Shown one piece after another: positions 1-13,200 of a stretch of DNA of 64,000 nucleotides (its first letter is position 1; each line of letters starts with the position of its first letter). Position numbers and translations under genes: made by a program. The notes beneath the pieces are model-generated. The model did no database searches. It saw nothing but the letters and a program-made list of their open reading frames with translations, and was not told where the DNA came from. Source of the stretch: Siphonodentalium dalli (lineage: Eukaryota; Mollusca; Scaphopoda; Gadilida; Siphonodentaliidae); NCBI GenBank assembly GCA_032622095.1, contig CP136067.1, forward strand, positions 42,079,549 to 42,143,548, written 5' to 3'.

Positions 1-219
1 AATGCATTCTCTTATATATGCGAGGCGACCTATGGTCGACTCGCATATATAAGAGAATGCATTGGCACAGGGCATAACTGTAACTATCACAATGTGGTCA
101 AGGAGCCGGTTCCAATGATATCCATATTTGTATGGTTCTATTGAGACAGACCGAAGATATTTTAGGCTGTTGAAGCTTTATTTGGCCGGTTTTGGCCGGT
201 TTGTTGGGTAAAGGGTTAA
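1..219 (+). mobile_element. P1 element (TTAA, twin-hairpin MITE), left part cut by window edge
   Basis: Right half of family P1. It begins inside the second hairpin (GCATTCTCTTATATATGCGA and its complement) and ends GTTGGGTAAAGGG followed by TTAA at 216-219. The full family consensus is TTAA-CCCTTTACCCAAC ... GTTGGGTAAAGGG-TTAA, about 395 bp, with no coding capacity. TTAA flanks and CCC termini are as for piggyBac-type elements. Confidence 0.85.
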
Positions 220-504
220 CTGACACTTTACTGATATATTCAACTGACACTTCAACATTTCGTGAGTCGAGATGTCACAGAAACCGAGTGTGTCGATCTG
301 CAATTGTCTTTGATGGCATCGGTCTCTTTGATGTGATGATTGGTTTGACTTGTGCCAACAAAGCGTTACCCAACACTGTACAGTCAACTATCCACATGAC
401 ATGAGCTGCTGACCATGTCTTATTTAGACATCAAGTGTATGATTCACTGCAACTTGTTAATGGTCAGTGTTAGCTATCACCCTATAGCTGTATGTTTGGG
501 GAGG

Positions 505-690
505 GGAATGTAGACAGTCGATGAGAAGACGGTCTCGGTCCAAATTGTGGATGAAGATGGATAACTCTAAAATCAAGTGGCTTTTTTGTGTCAGTTATTT
601 GACAAACCGGCAACATTTTGTTGAACAAAATGTTGATAAATAACAAGTTTTGGGTAAGTATTATTTTTGGGCAATTTACTCAATTCTGAC
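505..690 (+). repeat. Dispersed repeat shared with 32300-32445
   Basis: Shares GGATGAAGATGGATAACTCT, AAAATCAAGTGG and ATGTTGATAAATAACA with the stretch at 32300-32445 in the same orientation. Identity unknown; no open frame. Confidence 0.6.
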
Positions 691-875
691 AACTGAAGCG
701 GCATTTCAAAAAATGTTGTTGGAATCTGGTGACATCCGGGCTATGTGTCTGTAATTTTTACCCCCCCCCCCCCCCCCCCCTGTATTACAGAAAAATTATA
801 TGTAGCATCTGATATTTCCCAAAATTCAATTCGGTTTACGCTGTGTCAAATGTCAACATCCTTACGATAATCTTC

Positions 876-980
876 AAAGCTTTCCTATGAATGGCAACAA
901 GCCATATTTCCGACTAAATCCTGAAAAGTTACCCATAATTCTGCTGTGGTTAAGGGGTCGATTACTTAGGGCATTAACGT
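876..980 (+). mobile_element. Family M palindromic MITE, right half only
   Basis: Contains AATGGCAACAAGCCATATTT, CCGACTAAATCCTGAAAAGT and TTAGGGCATTA, the right half of family M. The left arm is missing. A 20-nt poly(C) run lies just upstream at about 761-780. Confidence 0.75.
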
Positions 981-1141
981 AGATATTCAGAACTTGGTTT
1001 TAATTATCGACTGATTCAATGAATACTATTAGATATTCACCGTTAGTTGATGGACTGATATTTCCCCCTGCTACTATAGGGGTGTGCACAATTCCCCCAG
1101 GGAAATAACCCTGAGTTATTGAATTGTCTTTTTCTTGTCAG

Positions 1142-1257
1142 GGTGTAACAGAAGGGTACAATGGCACTATATTTGCATACGGTCAGACTGGATGTGGCAA
1201 GTCTTTCACCATGCAGGGAATAACTAATCCTGAAACACAGAGAGGGATAATACCAAG
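1142..1257 (+). CDS. KIF17: KIF17-like exon 1 of window: P-loop
   Basis: Encodes [20 protein letters not shown] and onward to GIIPR, with the nucleotide-binding P-loop GQTGCGKS at residues 14-21. The acceptor is TTTTTCTTGTCAG ending at 1141; the donor is AAG|GTAGG at 1258. The exon ends in phase 2 (AG), completed by the G opening the next exon. The P-loop carries Cys where kinesins usually have Ser, Thr or Ala; Lys and Ser needed for ATP and magnesium binding are intact. The exon starts at the Gly of GVTEG, so the beta-strands before the P-loop must come from exons to the left of the window. I found no matching exon in 1-1141. Confidence 0.95.
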
Positions 1258-4200
1258 GTAGGTTTCAAACTAGACGAGTCTGAGTTTAGTGTACCTGTCA
1301 TTTGCAGAATGAGGTCCCCAGAAGGTGAATTTAGTGATTCTGTCTTGCATAGCGGGCTAGCATCATCAAATTCACCCTCTGGGGACCTCATTCTGCATGG
1401 CCTCATCTGCTATGGGAGACAAAGACTCAGATTGAAGCTCCCAAATGGTGAATATTGTGATGTACACCCATTGCAATGTGTCGTCTGCCAATTTGGGGAT
1501 ATCGAGAAACTAAACTATTTTCCAGTTTGCGGGGTAGGCATATGAACCCTGATGAATGAACTTTATTATTTTCAAAAAGACTTCAGCAGACTACCCCGCA
1601 AAACTGAAAATACTGGAAATCTATTTCTTTTTTAGTATAGTTTCTCGATATCCCCAAATTGGCAGACGACACATTGCATATTCGAGGTTCCCAATGGGTG
1701 TACATCACAATATTCACCATTTAGAAACTTCAATCTGAGTCTATGTCTCCCATAGCAGATGAGACCATGCAGAATGAGGTCCCCAGAGGGTGCATTTAGT
1801 GATGCTAGCCTGCTATGTGCGATAGCATCACTAAATTCATGCTTGGACACACTAAACTCAGACTTGCTCCCAGCTATGTTATTGAGACGGTTCCTGTTCA
1901 GTCTAGAGTAAACTACATATACCCACATATAAAATAGTGGGTCTGATGACTTTTCGTAGAGTTTTCATTCCCCAACCCCAGAATTCCACATCAGGAGCGC
2001 CAACTCACCAAGTAGTAGCACCAAGTTTAAAGAGTCCAATAAAAAAGATTAACTTAGGGCGATGTGATGTTAATTGGGCCAATCAGAACTCACTATTAGT
2101 TGCACCAAGATAAAGGAGTCGAAAAAAAATTAACTTATCACGATGTGATGTAATTCGGGGGGAATACAGCAAGCCTTCAGAGAAATGAAAGAAAAGTTGG
2201 CTGGAATACGTTAGAATCAGTATGAATCTGAGTGTATGTGACTGGTTCCTATTACACTGTATGAATCTGAGTGTATGTGACTGGTTCCTATTACACTGTG
2301 ATAGTGATTGATGCATACTTGATTTTATTTTTGTTATATGTTACACTCAGAATGTGAGAATGTGATTTAAAGGGGTACTGTACACCATTTTCAATAATTG
2401 CTGGTAATAACAACGATCTATTATCGATAATATATTGAAAAATAAGTAATTTGAGTCGAAGATACATATACTGTAAACGTTCAGGTTAATAGGTTATCAT
2501 AAAATCAAAGTTAATAATTTGATATAAATTCAATTTAAGACTGGAGCCATAAATTAAATTACGAATTTCCATGTACAAGACGTATTCAAATTAATTGACG
2601 GGTAGTGGATTGGGCAACGCATGGTACTCATGATCGTGTAAAAAATTATGTTGATACAAGGTGTAAACTCAAGCCTGACTAGTGACTATACAATAACTTA
2701 GATGATTATATAGGACTAGTATGCATATAATATATCATTTATTTGATACATTTGCTTGAAAACTGTACATAAATTACTCGCCATTGACAAATTGTATTTT
2801 CGCATTTTGGCTAATCTGCCATCCGTGACATTACTTCGTACTGAACAGAATTTCAAATAATGGAAATCTGGTTACCTTATTCTACGACTCCGAGACTAGA
2901 GAAACCAACAGTAACATTTGAGTACAGTATCCCTTTATAATGCATATTTTTTATTTTACAGGGCTTTCGACCATATTTTTGAAACTGTTTCTGTGACACT
3001 TGGAACAAAGTTTTTGATCCACGCCTCTTACCTTGAGATATATAATGAGGAAATCCGAGATCTCCTGGGGAAGGACGTCAAACAAAAGATGGAACTTCAT
3101 GAGCATCCCGAGAAAGGAGTTTATATCAATAGTACGTTCTAAATGTTATGGAGTATAAACCTTTGTTAGAAGAATACTCACAGAGGAGTAGCTAATTGAT
3201 AGTCTTTATTTGTAGGAATCTTAGGCTACATGTACTTAAGTGCAACAAATAGATGATCTACAACTAGTGCCCAGTTTATAGCGGAATTTACAAAACGAGA
3301 CCAGTAAATTAGGTCCAGACATAATTTATTGGACGAGTTTTGTCAATTCTGCTCTAAACTGTGGATGAGTTGTAGATTCTATTTAAGACATGATCCAAAC
3401 CCTCGACAAAACATACTTAAATCAACAAATCGGATGCGAAACTAACATCTGCTTCTATGAGGTATGCGATGACGTTTCGCGTAACTATGCGTTGTTTGCC
3501 CGCGTAAAGAAATATTCCCAGATAAATAAAGACTCTTTGGCGTATATTTAATGACATAACTTTTCAAACTCTTCATTCATTATAGTTTGTTGGAAAAATA
3601 TTGAAAGCCATAGTATTTTGAGACGCAGCATACAGAATGTAAACAGACGACAAACTGGAAGTCAAAGGTCACCTGGCACAATTTCCTGTTATTAAACGAA
3701 TGTTTAATATCACACTTTATAGAACGGGTTTATTGAATGGAATAAGGGTTGGATCATGTAATAAACAGCTATATAGACTACGCATGAACAACCCTTCAAA
3801 TAAAATGAAAGTCTGTTCCAAATTATACTTATAGAATTATATATGAGAATCCATATAGTAATCAGATTGTTAACGATGGATTATCTCTTCATATAACAAT
3901 TTTGAAATAGTTTTGTGGGAATAAAATAATAAATATATTATATTATTTTATTATAAACTGAGATGATTAAATGGGACGCTTTATTGTTCTATTTTTAGAA
4001 CAGACCATTCAGGTGATACCATATAGTGTATAGTGATTGAGGTCATTAGGGTGTTCCCATAGCTATGCTTTGAACGTCAAATGTCCAGATTGATTGTTTG
4101 TATTGTTTTATTCCATAGTTATAACCAATTTAATGAGTCTAATTAACATTTATTTGTGACAAAATTCCAAGGCTTCCTATGGGAGACTCACCTATATAAG

Positions 4201-7200
4201 AAAATGCATTGGCACCTGTTGGCACAGGGTTTTTGCAAAATTTCAGGAAGCTCCATTCATGGAAGGGTTAATATTTTTTTTTAAATTTCTTGCAGAACCC
4301 TTTCATTTAGCATGTTACCCCAAACTTTAATTTTAGGCTTTCACTATTTGTTATTAAATTTTCAGGTCTTTCAATTCATCCAGTCAACAATGTTAAAGAG
4401 TGCGAACGAGTAATGGACAAGGGATGGAAGAATCGGAGCACTGGTGCAACACTGATGAATGCTGACTCGTCACGGAGTCACTCTATATTCACGATTAATT
4501 TGGAAATGGCTAACACAGATGATTCAGGCGAGGAACATATTAGAGCTGGGAAACTCAATCTCGTTGATTTGGCTGGCAGCGAACGACAGAGCAAAACAGG
4601 TACAGGCCACGAAATTTGGGGTGAACAGATTTTCTGATCACCTCTTGTTCATGCAAGTAGAAATGTTGGGGACCTATTTTCCAAATTCTAAAATAGTTCA
4701 CAATTTGGTAAAAATTAAATTAATTTGGCAAAAGATGTGGTTAACGAGTTCCACAATAAATTAGAAACTATTTATTCGCTCTAAGATGCATGTTACGAAA
4801 CCTCAAGGGATTGATTCATTGTCATTTTGATCTCAACTTGGCGTGGTCTATACTACCTGTAGATTGATACATTGCATCTTTTTTTTCTAAAAGGCAAATG
4901 TGTTTCAATTATCTAAATCACCAAGTGTTATTTGATGACAATGTGAATGGAAATGTCTAAAACCACAACGAATGTCTTTTAAATAGCTATTGTCAAAGCT
5001 TATCATTTTGCAAAAGTAATTTTTGGGCCCTCCAGTCATGTTTGTGTGCTTGTTTTGTCTACAATTTATCCTGGATAAGTATAAAATAATCATCCCAAAT
5101 GACCAATGCGGTACATTCTTTATTTGATGATCTCTATCATATGGAAATACATGGTAGCAGCTTAGGGCCCTGTGTATATTCAATATTTGTTTTATTATTT
5201 GATTTAACCTAGTTATTTAATTCAAAATTGAATCAACTTTAAATTAGCGCATAGTTGATTTCTAATACTTCATAATTGTCAATGTGAAAGTCATGCAAAT
5301 GTCGGTAATATTTTAACACCCATTAATTGGTCTTCAACCCTGATCTATTTGGTCGCATCTATTGCTAATGACAATCTTTGATCTATTCATCAATTTGAGA
5401 AAAAGTACAATATGACGATTAGAAAGCAACAATTGAATAGTATAGTAGGCCATATGTCGCACTGCTCATATGCGCACACATTTATCTATTCAATGTGTAC
5501 TTGTAGTACAGTGCAGGTCAAATTTTCAAATCTCTGATCAAACCCCAGACTCAACCATTTAAGCTGCGAACAAAATTTAGACTGCAATGATCCATCTCCG
5601 ATTCCAAGTTCCAACCTTTTGCCATAAATAGAAACGAGGGAATTCCAATTTGTGACTTCAATCCAAAATCTAATTTTGTCGAATATGTCTCATGATAGGC
5701 TTCTGAAATAAGATGTGCAAAAATTTAAGTTGTTTTACAACTGCTTTGCCATATGTTTGCCCTATTTGGTGAAATAATGTCCCCCGTTCATTCACCGATC
5801 ACAGGTACAGCTGCAATGTGTTTTGTTTGATACATAGATTTGAAACTGGAAAATATACCCTGGTAGTTAATCCCTATTTCATATATTGTGGGTGCCAAGG
5901 AAATTGAAATATTCAAATTTATATTCAATTTCATTTAGACTATTCTGAACTGTTATTCAATTCGAAATTCAAATCGAGTGAAAAAGAGGCATTTGCAGTT
6001 TCCTGTAGAAGCTAGCTGTGTTGACTGATCTAATCATGAAATTATGGTTTCAACAGCTTCAAGGGTGCTCGATATTTTGTTACTGGCTTCAATTATATAA
6101 CAATAACTAAAATAAAATTATAAATAATTAACTCTTTTACTGCCACCACACGGACATACCCCCACCCCCCCCCCCCCCCCAGTGCCAATTATTCTGGATG
6201 TAAATACAAGTATTTTATGTATATATGGATTAAACAATGATTATCGGGTAATTATCGATGTATTTAGTTGAAACTTCGCATGTGGGTATATATGGTAATA
6301 ACCTATCACCAGCCGTCGTTGAAACCCATTCAAGGTCATAAGGGTCATCATATGGGCCATGTGACCTTGGCAGCCATCTTGGATTTGCTTTAATTTATGT
6401 CATATCATAGTTTATTACCTTTTTCCTCGTTTCTGGTCGTGTTTTCAATCGCCTTGGCTATTTTGAATACTTGATACTCATCTACTCGAAACCCTGTGAT
6501 TTCCACACCATGATACTAAAAGAACTGAATTAGATGGCATCGTCTTTCACTTCCAAATTTAATAACACGAACCCTTATCAAAATATATATCCTACAATAT
6601 TATACAGTAGTACTAGATAAATATGCCATATATCGATTGCATCCCACTAAAAGTGAATTTGTCAACAGTATATTCTGGCTTGGACTGTACTCATAGAACT
6701 TCAGGAGTAGCATGACCTTGACTGACCTTTGTAAATTGTGAGCACATACCAGCACTCTATAGAAAATAACTGAACCCCTTTCGTAATGCAACAAAACGAT
6801 AGAATTACATCCCTTATACCAGATGCACTCCCCGAATTCACATACCGGTACATGCGCTATTGGCAGCAACCGGTATCTCACATTTATGTGAGATTGGCAG
6901 CGAAAGAGTTAATAGCATCAAGAACCAAAATATTTTTGGCAGATTCTCAATTGTTTCCCTGAACATTATTACAGGTTCAACTGGAGACAGACTGAAGGAA
7001 GCTACAAAGATTAACCTCTCTCTGTCTGCACTTGGTAATGTCATATCGGCCCTGGTGGATGGGAAATCAAAGCATATACCGTACAGAGATTCAAAACTTA
7101 CTCGGTTGCTTCAAGACTCACTCGGTGGCAACACAAAAACCCTCATGGTGGCCTGCCTGTCTCCCGCTGACAACAACTATGACGAGACGCTCAGTACTCT

Positions 7201-10200
7201 CCGATATGCAAACCGAGCGAAGAATATTAAGAACAAGCCAAAGATAAATGAGGACCCAAAAGATGCTTTGCTGCGAGAATACCAGGAAGAAATTGAAAAG
7301 CTGCGTGCTATGCTTGCTGGGCAAATTCCAGTTGCAGGTGCAGGGTTTGGAGGTAGGCTACTGTACAAGTGTTTTTCATTGGCTCAATTTTCGTTATTCT
7401 CATGGTTAGATCAAACAATGAGTTTATCCCTTTCTTCACAAAATAGATTCTACCATTAGTTATACAAGTATACATTGGAATGGTCTATAATTTATCTGGA
7501 GGGGTTTTTCAGAAAAAAAGTACAGAAGGTGTCCTATTTATTGGAGGGGAATGTTCAGAATATCAGTTCAACATATGTTCATTTCATGAACTTATTATCT
7601 GAAAATTTCCTAAGGGATAACTACTCATCAATGAGTATTTAGTATAGAGAGGTTCAAAACCAGAATTAAACCTTTCATGACTGGAACTTTCTGAAATTTT
7701 GGGAAAACCCTGTGCCAATGCATTCTCTTATATATGCGAGTCTCCCATATGGAGCCTCGCATATATAAGAGAATGCATTGGCCTAATGTTTACCTTCACC
7801 TTGTAAGCCAGCTAATGCATTCTCTTATGTATCCGATGCTCCCTATGAAAGACTTGCATATATAAGACAATGCACTGGCACATGATCTTTAATGCTGCAC
7901 CAGCGCAGCTCCCATCATGAAAGGGTCAATATGCACTATCATGAGCAAATGTTAAGAAAAAGTAGCTTATTACGATTTTATTCCATCTTGATTGCTTTTA
8001 TGAAACAATTGTTTTGTCTCATCATTAAATGTAAAAAAAAAACTTTACCCTCTATGGACATGGCTTTACCCCCTTCATGGACATGGCTTTATCACCATGC
8101 AAGGACATGGCTTTACCCCCTACATGGACAAGGCTTTACCTGCAACATGGACTTGGTTTGACCCCTGTATGGACATGGCTTTACTACCTACATGGACATG
8201 GCTTTACCCCCTACATGGACAAGGCTCTACTCCCTTCATTGACATGGCTTTACTGCCTGCGTGGACATGGCTTGACCTTAACTCTTTCACCCCTGAGTTC
8301 TCACATGCTTGAAACCTGCGACCCTGGATTTAATATACCTTTGTCAAGATAATTAAATTCTGAATTCAAAAAAATTCAACTTCATTTCAAAACATTAAAT
8401 ACAGAAGAAGTCAGCTGAAGAAGTTATGAAAAATTGAATATTTGGTTAGAATCTCGATAAAAAAGTGACTTGGTGTTCACTAAAAGCACCCCCAGTTACA
8501 TAAAAGTATGCATTGGTACGACTTATCGGCAAATACTTTTTAAAGAAGTAGATTTTGACATACATTTGTATTATAAATAAGTTTGAAGTGGTATTGTGAA
8601 TTTATTCTGTGTTTAAGTGAACTCAAAAGTTTGTAATTTTCATAACAAAATGCGAACGGCATGTGTTTTCATCAGGCGATCGCTACCACAAATTATGTAA
8701 ATTATGGGGAATTTCTTTGCATATTTGAAGTTATTAACCATTTCATGACTGGAGCTTCCTGAAATTTTGCCCTGACCTGTTAGCCAGTGCATTCTCTTAT
8801 ATTTGAGAGGCTTCCTATGGGAGACTCGCATATATAGGAGAATGGACTGGCACAGGACATTAATGCTGCACCAGCGCAGCTCCCGTCATGAAAGGGTTAG
8901 TACCTCAGGAATACGTGAATATTTGTTCTCTGGTAGCTGAACAATATATAGTTGTGCTAATAACATACACACGGCTTTCAGGCTTCAGTTGTACCATTTT
9001 GGAATGGTAATTACTGAAATTGGTGTGGCATATTTTTGCAGTGAAAAATTGCATGGGTCTTATTATGGAAAAAGAAGATACCGCTATTCTCAAAGTAATT
9101 GACCAGAAAAACAGGGTGATACCCCGGTCATGACCGTGGTGATACCGGTAATAAACGGTAGCGGTATCGAGATGGTCATGGTGGTGGAGTTACGGTATTG
9201 GGCGATAATGATACCGCAGTCTTTTAGCGGGCACCGCATTAATTTTGTTGAATACCGCGGTGATTTTCATGGAACTCTTTGAGGGGAGGTATTTACTCAC
9301 ACATACTTGTTCGCGTTAACAAGCGGTATCAGTACCGCGGTATTGGAGGATACCGCGGTATAGTACCGCCATATTAACGGGGTGAGACCACGTTATTGGT
9401 GGTCAATTACTTTAAGTATAGCGGTAGCTATTTGAACATTTGGTGACTTTTCCTGCCATGCTTATAAATTATTATATATTTTTACTATCAGTTTGTATGC
9501 AGTAATATAAACCTTCCTAATATTATCACTCTTCTCCTAATGCAGATTCCGAAGCACAGAGGCGACCTTCTCTCCACAGTGCAGATATACTTCACGAACA
9601 GAAGGATAAACTAAAAGAGGTAACACACTTTCTGCAATGAACTGCAGCCCTCGAAATTAACTACTGCAAAAGGCAATGCCTTACAAAAATAAATAATACC
9701 ATTTGCGACGGAGATAGCCAACAACCGGTGGGGGTATTATTTATTTATTTCTCGGCTTATTTATTACGTGATTGTTATGGGACTTGGATTATTGTTATTG
9801 TAATAGGGGTGGCTTTCCGATTATGTTTTGTTGTATTCATCAGGATAGCAATCCTTTAACCACAGCAGAATTATGGGTAATTTTTCAGGATTTAGTCAGA
9901 GAGCTTTTAGTCAGTGAGAGCTTTCCGATGAATGGCAACAAGCCATATTTCCGACTAAATCCTGAAAAATTACCCATAATTCTGCTATGGTTAAGGAGTT
10001 GATTATTTAGGGCATTACTGTAAATCATTTCAAGGCTTGATTACCTACTAATTCATGAGTCTTACTTGTAGGAGTATGAAACAAGGATCGATGACCTGTC
10101 AAATATGTATGAAAAGGAGCGGATCACCAAAGCGAAACTACAGGAGGACATGATAAAACTGAGGACGTTCTACGACAAACAAGTGGCTAATGTCGACAAT

Positions 10201-13200
10201 CGGATAGCTAATCTGCCTCCTACTGCTGCAGGTAGGTTTATATTACCCAGAATTCAAAGAAATAATTTTATTGGTCTCATCTTTGAATGCTCTGACAGTT
10301 TTTCTCACACAGTTCTTTTAAGCTTTTATAATGTTAGGTACATTTGAAAATACAATCATTAATTAATATCAGTAAAAAGACAACATTGGTGCATTTAGAA
10401 CTTTAGGAAGAATAATCTTCATTTCGTTCTTGATTGCGTTTTATGAACACATGTACATGTGTTCATCATATCGGAAACAAGCCTGAGATTAGTGTGTCTG
10501 TCATTTGCAGAATGAGGTCCCCAGAGGATGAATTTAGTGACGCTATCCAGCATAGGGAGCTAGTATCACCAAATATACCATCTGGGGACCTCATTCTGCT
10601 TAGGCATCTTCTATGAAATATCTATAGTCTTAAATTAACATTGTTTTCAGTTACTTTTTCCCTTCTGGGAAGTTTCTATATCCCCTAATTTGCAACAGAT
10701 AAATTGCATTATCAAGGTGACTAATGGGTGAACATCACCAACTTCAACTGGGGAACTTCAATCTGATCCTAGGTCTCCCATAGAAGTTGAGGCCTAAGCA
10801 GAATAAGGTCCCCCGAGGGTGAATTTGGTGATGCTAGCCTGATATAAAACCCTTTCATGGTGGGAGCTGTGCTGGTGCAGCATTAAAGACCCTGTGCCAG
10901 TGCATTCTCTTATATATGTGAGTCTCACATAGAGAGCCTTGTCAAGGTAAATATTGTTAGGCCAATGAATGTATTCTCTTACATATGCGAGGCTCCCTAT
11001 GGGTTGATGAAGAACACATGTTCCAGACTATTTAAGCAATGCTATGTGAAAATCTGTCATTCCAATTTGTACTTTAGCCAAGTAACTCTGATATCATTCC
11101 AATTTTGTACATTAGCCATAGTCAAGTATTTCTGATTTAAAAATATAAATTCTGACCTATGCATGATTACCTTCTATAGTTTAGGTGATACTTTATTCAC
11201 ACTTCAATCGCAGGTCAGATAACTATTATTCTGTACCGATTAAAATTTCCCATGGAAGCAGATTGACCAAGATTACACGTGTAGGGTATTGGGACCATGT
11301 TCAAGTCTGAGTTTAGTGTGCCTGTCATGAGGTCCCCAGAGGGTGATTTAGTGATGCTATACCGCACCGTGGGCTAGCATCAACAAATTCATCCTCTAGG
11401 GACCTCATTCTGCATGATGGCCTCATCTGCTATGAGAGATCTAGACTCAGATTGAAGTACCCAAATGGTGAATATTGTGAGGTATACCCATTAGGAACTT
11501 CGATTATGCAATGTGTCGTTAGCCAATTTGGGGATATAGAGAAAATAATCCAAAAAATAAAAAGAATCTATGTGAAGATGTTTCTATGAAATTTGATAAT
11601 AAAGAAACTTTCCAGAAAAGATAAGAACTAAACAGAATGAGGTCCCCAGAGGGTGAATTTGGTGATGCTAGCACACTTTTCGGGATAGAGCATCACTGAA
11701 TTCACCCTCTGGGGACCTCATTCTGCAAATGACAGGCACACTAAACTCAAGCTTGACCATGTGCACAGGCCTGAGAACCAGAAATTGACTTTGCGTGGCC
11801 CAAACAGGTTGTTTAATGTCTAGTACTAAAGCTGAATAAGGACGGAACAACAGAGATATCAAAATTAGCCTGGGCTTTCGCCAATTAACAGTACGCCTTC
11901 TGGCTACTTGGGAATTTTTCCCACCACACATTTAGAATGTTATAGTCTTTTGATGCTTGATGTCTGAAGTGTGATGTAGTTTTATCTAAAAGACTATTAT
12001 TTCTAGTATAGATAAGGAAGTGGGGTCTCAATTCTTTTTGATGATAGATAGTTACAGTTAGATTATAGATAGTTTTGTCTAGATGTGTTAAAATGTTGTT
12101 TTATTAACTAATTTTTCAGCTGCTGGTACTGTTAAATGAAGATGATTAACTGGGAGAAGAAAAACAATAACTTCATTTTACCCCCATCTGAAAAGATGGG
12201 GGGGGGGATATACTGGGTTATATGCATCCATCCGTCTGCTCATATATCTCAACCATGGGTTATCGGATCTCGATGAAATTTGGTATGCAGGTTTGCATTA
12301 GGAGGGCTTTCAAAAGAGGGTTCATTGACATTGTTCACATTTTCTATTCAAGAGTTAACCCTCTTTTTTTATCTGAAAATGTTGGATTTCTATCCCTCTG
12401 CTCATATATCTCAACCATGGGTTATCGGATCTTGATGAAATTTGGTATGCTGGTTTGGCATCATGAGTATCTGTATTTCACTCAAGGAGAAAAAACAGTT
12501 AAATCGACTTAAGTCCTTCAAAGTGGGGTGGATAAATGTGAAAAATCATAAAAAAGTTTGTAAAAAACCATTGACTTTGTATGTATGTTCATTTATATCA
12601 ATAATTCTGGTATAATGAGATTTCCATGTTGAAACAGTTGTTATGTTAACATTACTGTTGTATATACAGCATATAAGTCATTTTATGCATTTAACAGTTG
12701 GCGTAATCGTGTTCAACCAAATATACATCAGAAAGTTCAGAGCATTTAAAAATGTAGATTTTAAAACATTACCTTTAAACGGCAATTTAACACAATACAT
12801 ACAAATTGCAATTAACATCGGCAATGTTTTTTTATAAACGACTGGCACTGTAACATTACTGTTTACATAACAATGCTTTCAGTGGACTGAATTTCATTAT
12901 TGGAGAGTTATCAGTAATAAAAACTATAAAAAGCAATATTATCTATTTCTCCACAATCTTCTTAGAGATGATGGTTTTACAGAGAGACTAATTTTTGCAT
13001 TTTCACCAACTGTGAAGGCCTTATGTCCCTTTATCTATATCTATATAATTATATAATTCCATACTAATATTTCTTTTAGTTTACTATACCATATTGTTTA
13101 GTTAGGAATTATAACTCAAATGTGAATGTCATTGAATGTCATTGGTATTGGTGACTTGGTGGAAATATAAAACATGAAGCAGTGACAATATAACGACACC

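Noticed and set aside
1-1141. Search for the preceding motor exon (strand before GVTEG)
   Set aside because: No frame here resembles the N-terminal part of a kinesin motor; the stretch is repeats and poly(C).
1632-1928. Minus-strand 98-codon frame
   Set aside because: Lies in the family C foldback; the same peptide pieces appear from other copies and from the mirror strand.
7331-7345. Alternative donor GCAG|GTGCAG in exon 4
   Set aside because: The downstream GGAG|GTAGGC fits better and gives the phase that exon 5 needs.
8050-8352. Open frames with repeating MDMAL/TWTWLY peptides
   Set aside because: They come from the 23-bp minisatellite in an intron; unit lengths vary out of frame.
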